A stretch of 31,311 nucleotides of DNA, from NCBI GenBank assembly GCA_038322995.1, contig JBBQGM010000061.1, positions 1-31,311 on the forward strand, in the 5' to 3' direction. Shown piece after piece: positions 30,257 through 31,311 of this stretch. How positions within the stretch are numbered: position 1 is the stretch's first letter; each line of letters opens with the position of its first letter. The DNA comes from QHXQ01 sp038322995 (GTDB lineage: Bacteria > Acidobacteriota > Blastocatellia > Pyrinomonadales > Pyrinomonadaceae). The position numbers and the translations under genes are program-made. The notes under the pieces are model-generated. The model was not told the origin of the DNA and searched no databases. It saw nothing but the letters and a program-made list of their open reading frames with translations.

Positions 30257-31311
30257 GCCGCGCCGTTCGCGTTGCGCTCGTCGCTCGCCGCCTGCGCCTT
30301 GCGCAGCGTGAAGAGCGTGCCGCCGGTGGGCCGGCGCGTCCAGGAGACGGCGGCTTCGATGAGGCTGGCGCGGGCGCGTATGTTGGCGAGGCCGCGCCCC
30401 TTCTTCGCTTCCTTGAGATCGAAGCTGCGCCCGTCGTCTTCGAGCAGCAACGTAAGCTCGCTGTTGTCAGAGAGCGCGACCGTGAGGCGCACGTGGCGGG
30501 CGTCGGCGTGGCGACAGATATTGTTGATCGCCTCTTGCGCGATGCGATAAAGCTGCATGCGTTCGCCGGCTGCGAGCGCGAGCCGTTCGTCGAAATCTTC
30601 GGCGCAACTGAACTCATACGTAAACCGCTTCGCGGGCGGCGCGTGCGCGACCACGTTCGCCAGCGCGAACTCAAGCGCGGCGGCCAGCCCGACGTTCTCC
30701 AACGCGGACGGACTCAAATCTTCGCAGATGCGTCTGATCTCCTGCGAGACTGCTTCGATCTCCGCGCGAAAACGCGCCGGCTCGATGTGCGTGTGCTGCC
30801 CGTTCGCCTGTTCGTCAGTCGGCAGTTGATCCGTCAGCAGCATCAGACTACGCAAATCCGCGAGCGTCTGATCGTGCAAATCGCGCGCGATGCGCCGACG
30901 TTCGCGCTCGGCTTCGTTGGCCAGTTCGAGCCGCGCGCCGGCCAACTCATGATGTGCGTCGGCGAGTTCGGTGGACGTGCGCGCGATGCGCCGATTCTGC
31001 ACCGCGCCCCACGTCAACGCGACGAGCGCCAGCACGAGCAAGACCGCCAGCATCGTCGTCGTCCACGGGAACGGCGCGCGGCCCACCGTGAACGCGAACG
31101 CGAGCGGCGCGGAGGCCGCCAAGTCTTTCGTGAATGCACGCGCCTCGACGCGATAAAGACCGGGCGCAAGATTCTCCATCAAGAACTGCGCATCGTGCGC
31201 GAGTTTGCGCCGCAACTCTTTCCCCGCGCCGTCGCGTAAGATGAAGGCATATTGAAACTGTTCCGGGAAAGTGCGACTGCTGAGCGCCGCCACGTCGAGC
31301 GCGAGACTGTT
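30253..31311 (-). CDS. sensor histidine kinase (Y_Y_Y, TM, HisKA_3, HATPase), N-terminus outside window
   Basis: The frame is open to the right edge, so only the C-terminal 352 residues are present. A beta-sandwich ending in LAPGLYRVEARAF resembles the Y_Y_Y domain that follows beta-propeller repeats in large one-component-like sensors; the propeller would lie outside the window. One transmembrane helix (TTTMLAVLLVLALVALTWGAV) is followed by a coiled coil and the HisKA_3 motif RRRIARDLHDQTLADLRSL, with the phosphorylated histidine at 30874-30876. The ATPase domain shows IAQEAINNICRHA, LEDDGRSF and GRGLANIRARA. A NarL-type response regulator partner would be expected outside the window. A GTG at 31293 is in frame but internal. 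Confidence 0.9.
   Translation of the reverse strand, partial: NSLALDVAALSSRTFPEQFQYAFILRDGAGKELRRKLAHDAQFLMENLAPGLYRVEARAFTKDLAASAPLAFAFTVGRAPFPWTTTMLAVLLVLALVALTWGAVQNRRIARTSTELADAHHELAGARLELANEAERERRRIARDLHDQTLADLRSLMLLTDQLPTDEQANGQHTHIEPARFRAEIEAVSQEIRRICEDLSPSALENVGLAAALEFALANVVAHAPPAKRFTYEFSCAEDFDERLALAAGERMQLYRIAQEAINNICRHADARHVRLTVALSDNSELTLLLEDDGRSFDLKEAKKGRGLANIRARASLIEAAVSWTRRPTGGTLFTLRKAQAASDERNANGAA

Noticed and set aside
1..31311. CRISPR arrays, prophage, insertion sequences, tRNA or rRNA genes
   Set aside because: No spacer-repeat arrays, transposase or integrase frames, or recognisable tRNA/rRNA segments were seen by eye; the short 7-bp arrays lack spacers.

Overview
This is a GC-rich bacterial chromosome segment with dense genes, short spacers, many ATGA/GTGA/TGATG stop-start overlaps and frequent GTG/TTG starts. 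Two PEP-CTERM proteins, an acylornithine-type carbamoyltransferase, UvsE, heme A synthase and a Y_Y_Y/HisKA_3 sensor kinase together suggest an environmental Gram-negative bacterium, most likely an acidobacterium (Blastocatellia-like). That placement is inference; no rRNA or tRNA gene was seen.

Positions 1-8456 hold an arginine biosynthesis locus. Reading leftward from position 6827 the genes are argR, argG, an uncharacterised P-loop NTPase, argC, a CsaA-type tRNA-binding protein, argD, a GNAT acetyltransferase and argF' (cut by the window edge). argH diverges rightward at 7068. The argR-argH gap carries a cluster of TGCAT/ATGCA palindromes that look like ARG boxes. The carbamoyltransferase is of the N-acetyl/N-succinylornithine type, so the acyl group probably stays on until the citrulline stage. 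Neither argB nor a deacylase is in view.

Positions 8489-14039 hold a possible 50-aa ORF, a secreted PEP-CTERM protein, a striking two-way terminator made of homopolymer runs, two APC-family amino acid permeases and an aldo/keto reductase. Positions 14335-22000 form a rightward run: an exported DUF3857/transglutaminase protein with a C-terminal zinc ribbon, an aromatic amino acid decarboxylase translationally coupled to a secreted S9 peptidase, then a Dabb protein coupled to a PHP-domain phosphoesterase-like protein.

Positions 22335-26869 run leftward: a TIGR01777 epimerase, a small SelW/Rdx protein, a small membrane protein, heme A synthase, a short-chain dehydrogenase and UvsE. The SelW gene is the main hidden feature. 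Its CxxU active site is written with an in-frame TGA at 25901-25903, followed at suitable spacing by a GC-rich hairpin resembling a bacterial SECIS element. Ordinary ORF calling shows only the 63-codon fragment after the TGA. It is probably a selenoprotein.

Positions 26998-31311 hold membrane proteins, a second PEP-CTERM protein, a multi-pass protein ending in a GspG-like domain, and a partial sensor kinase. Several spacers contain palindromic repeats or 7-bp tandem-repeat arrays, two of which run into the 3' ends of coding sequences.
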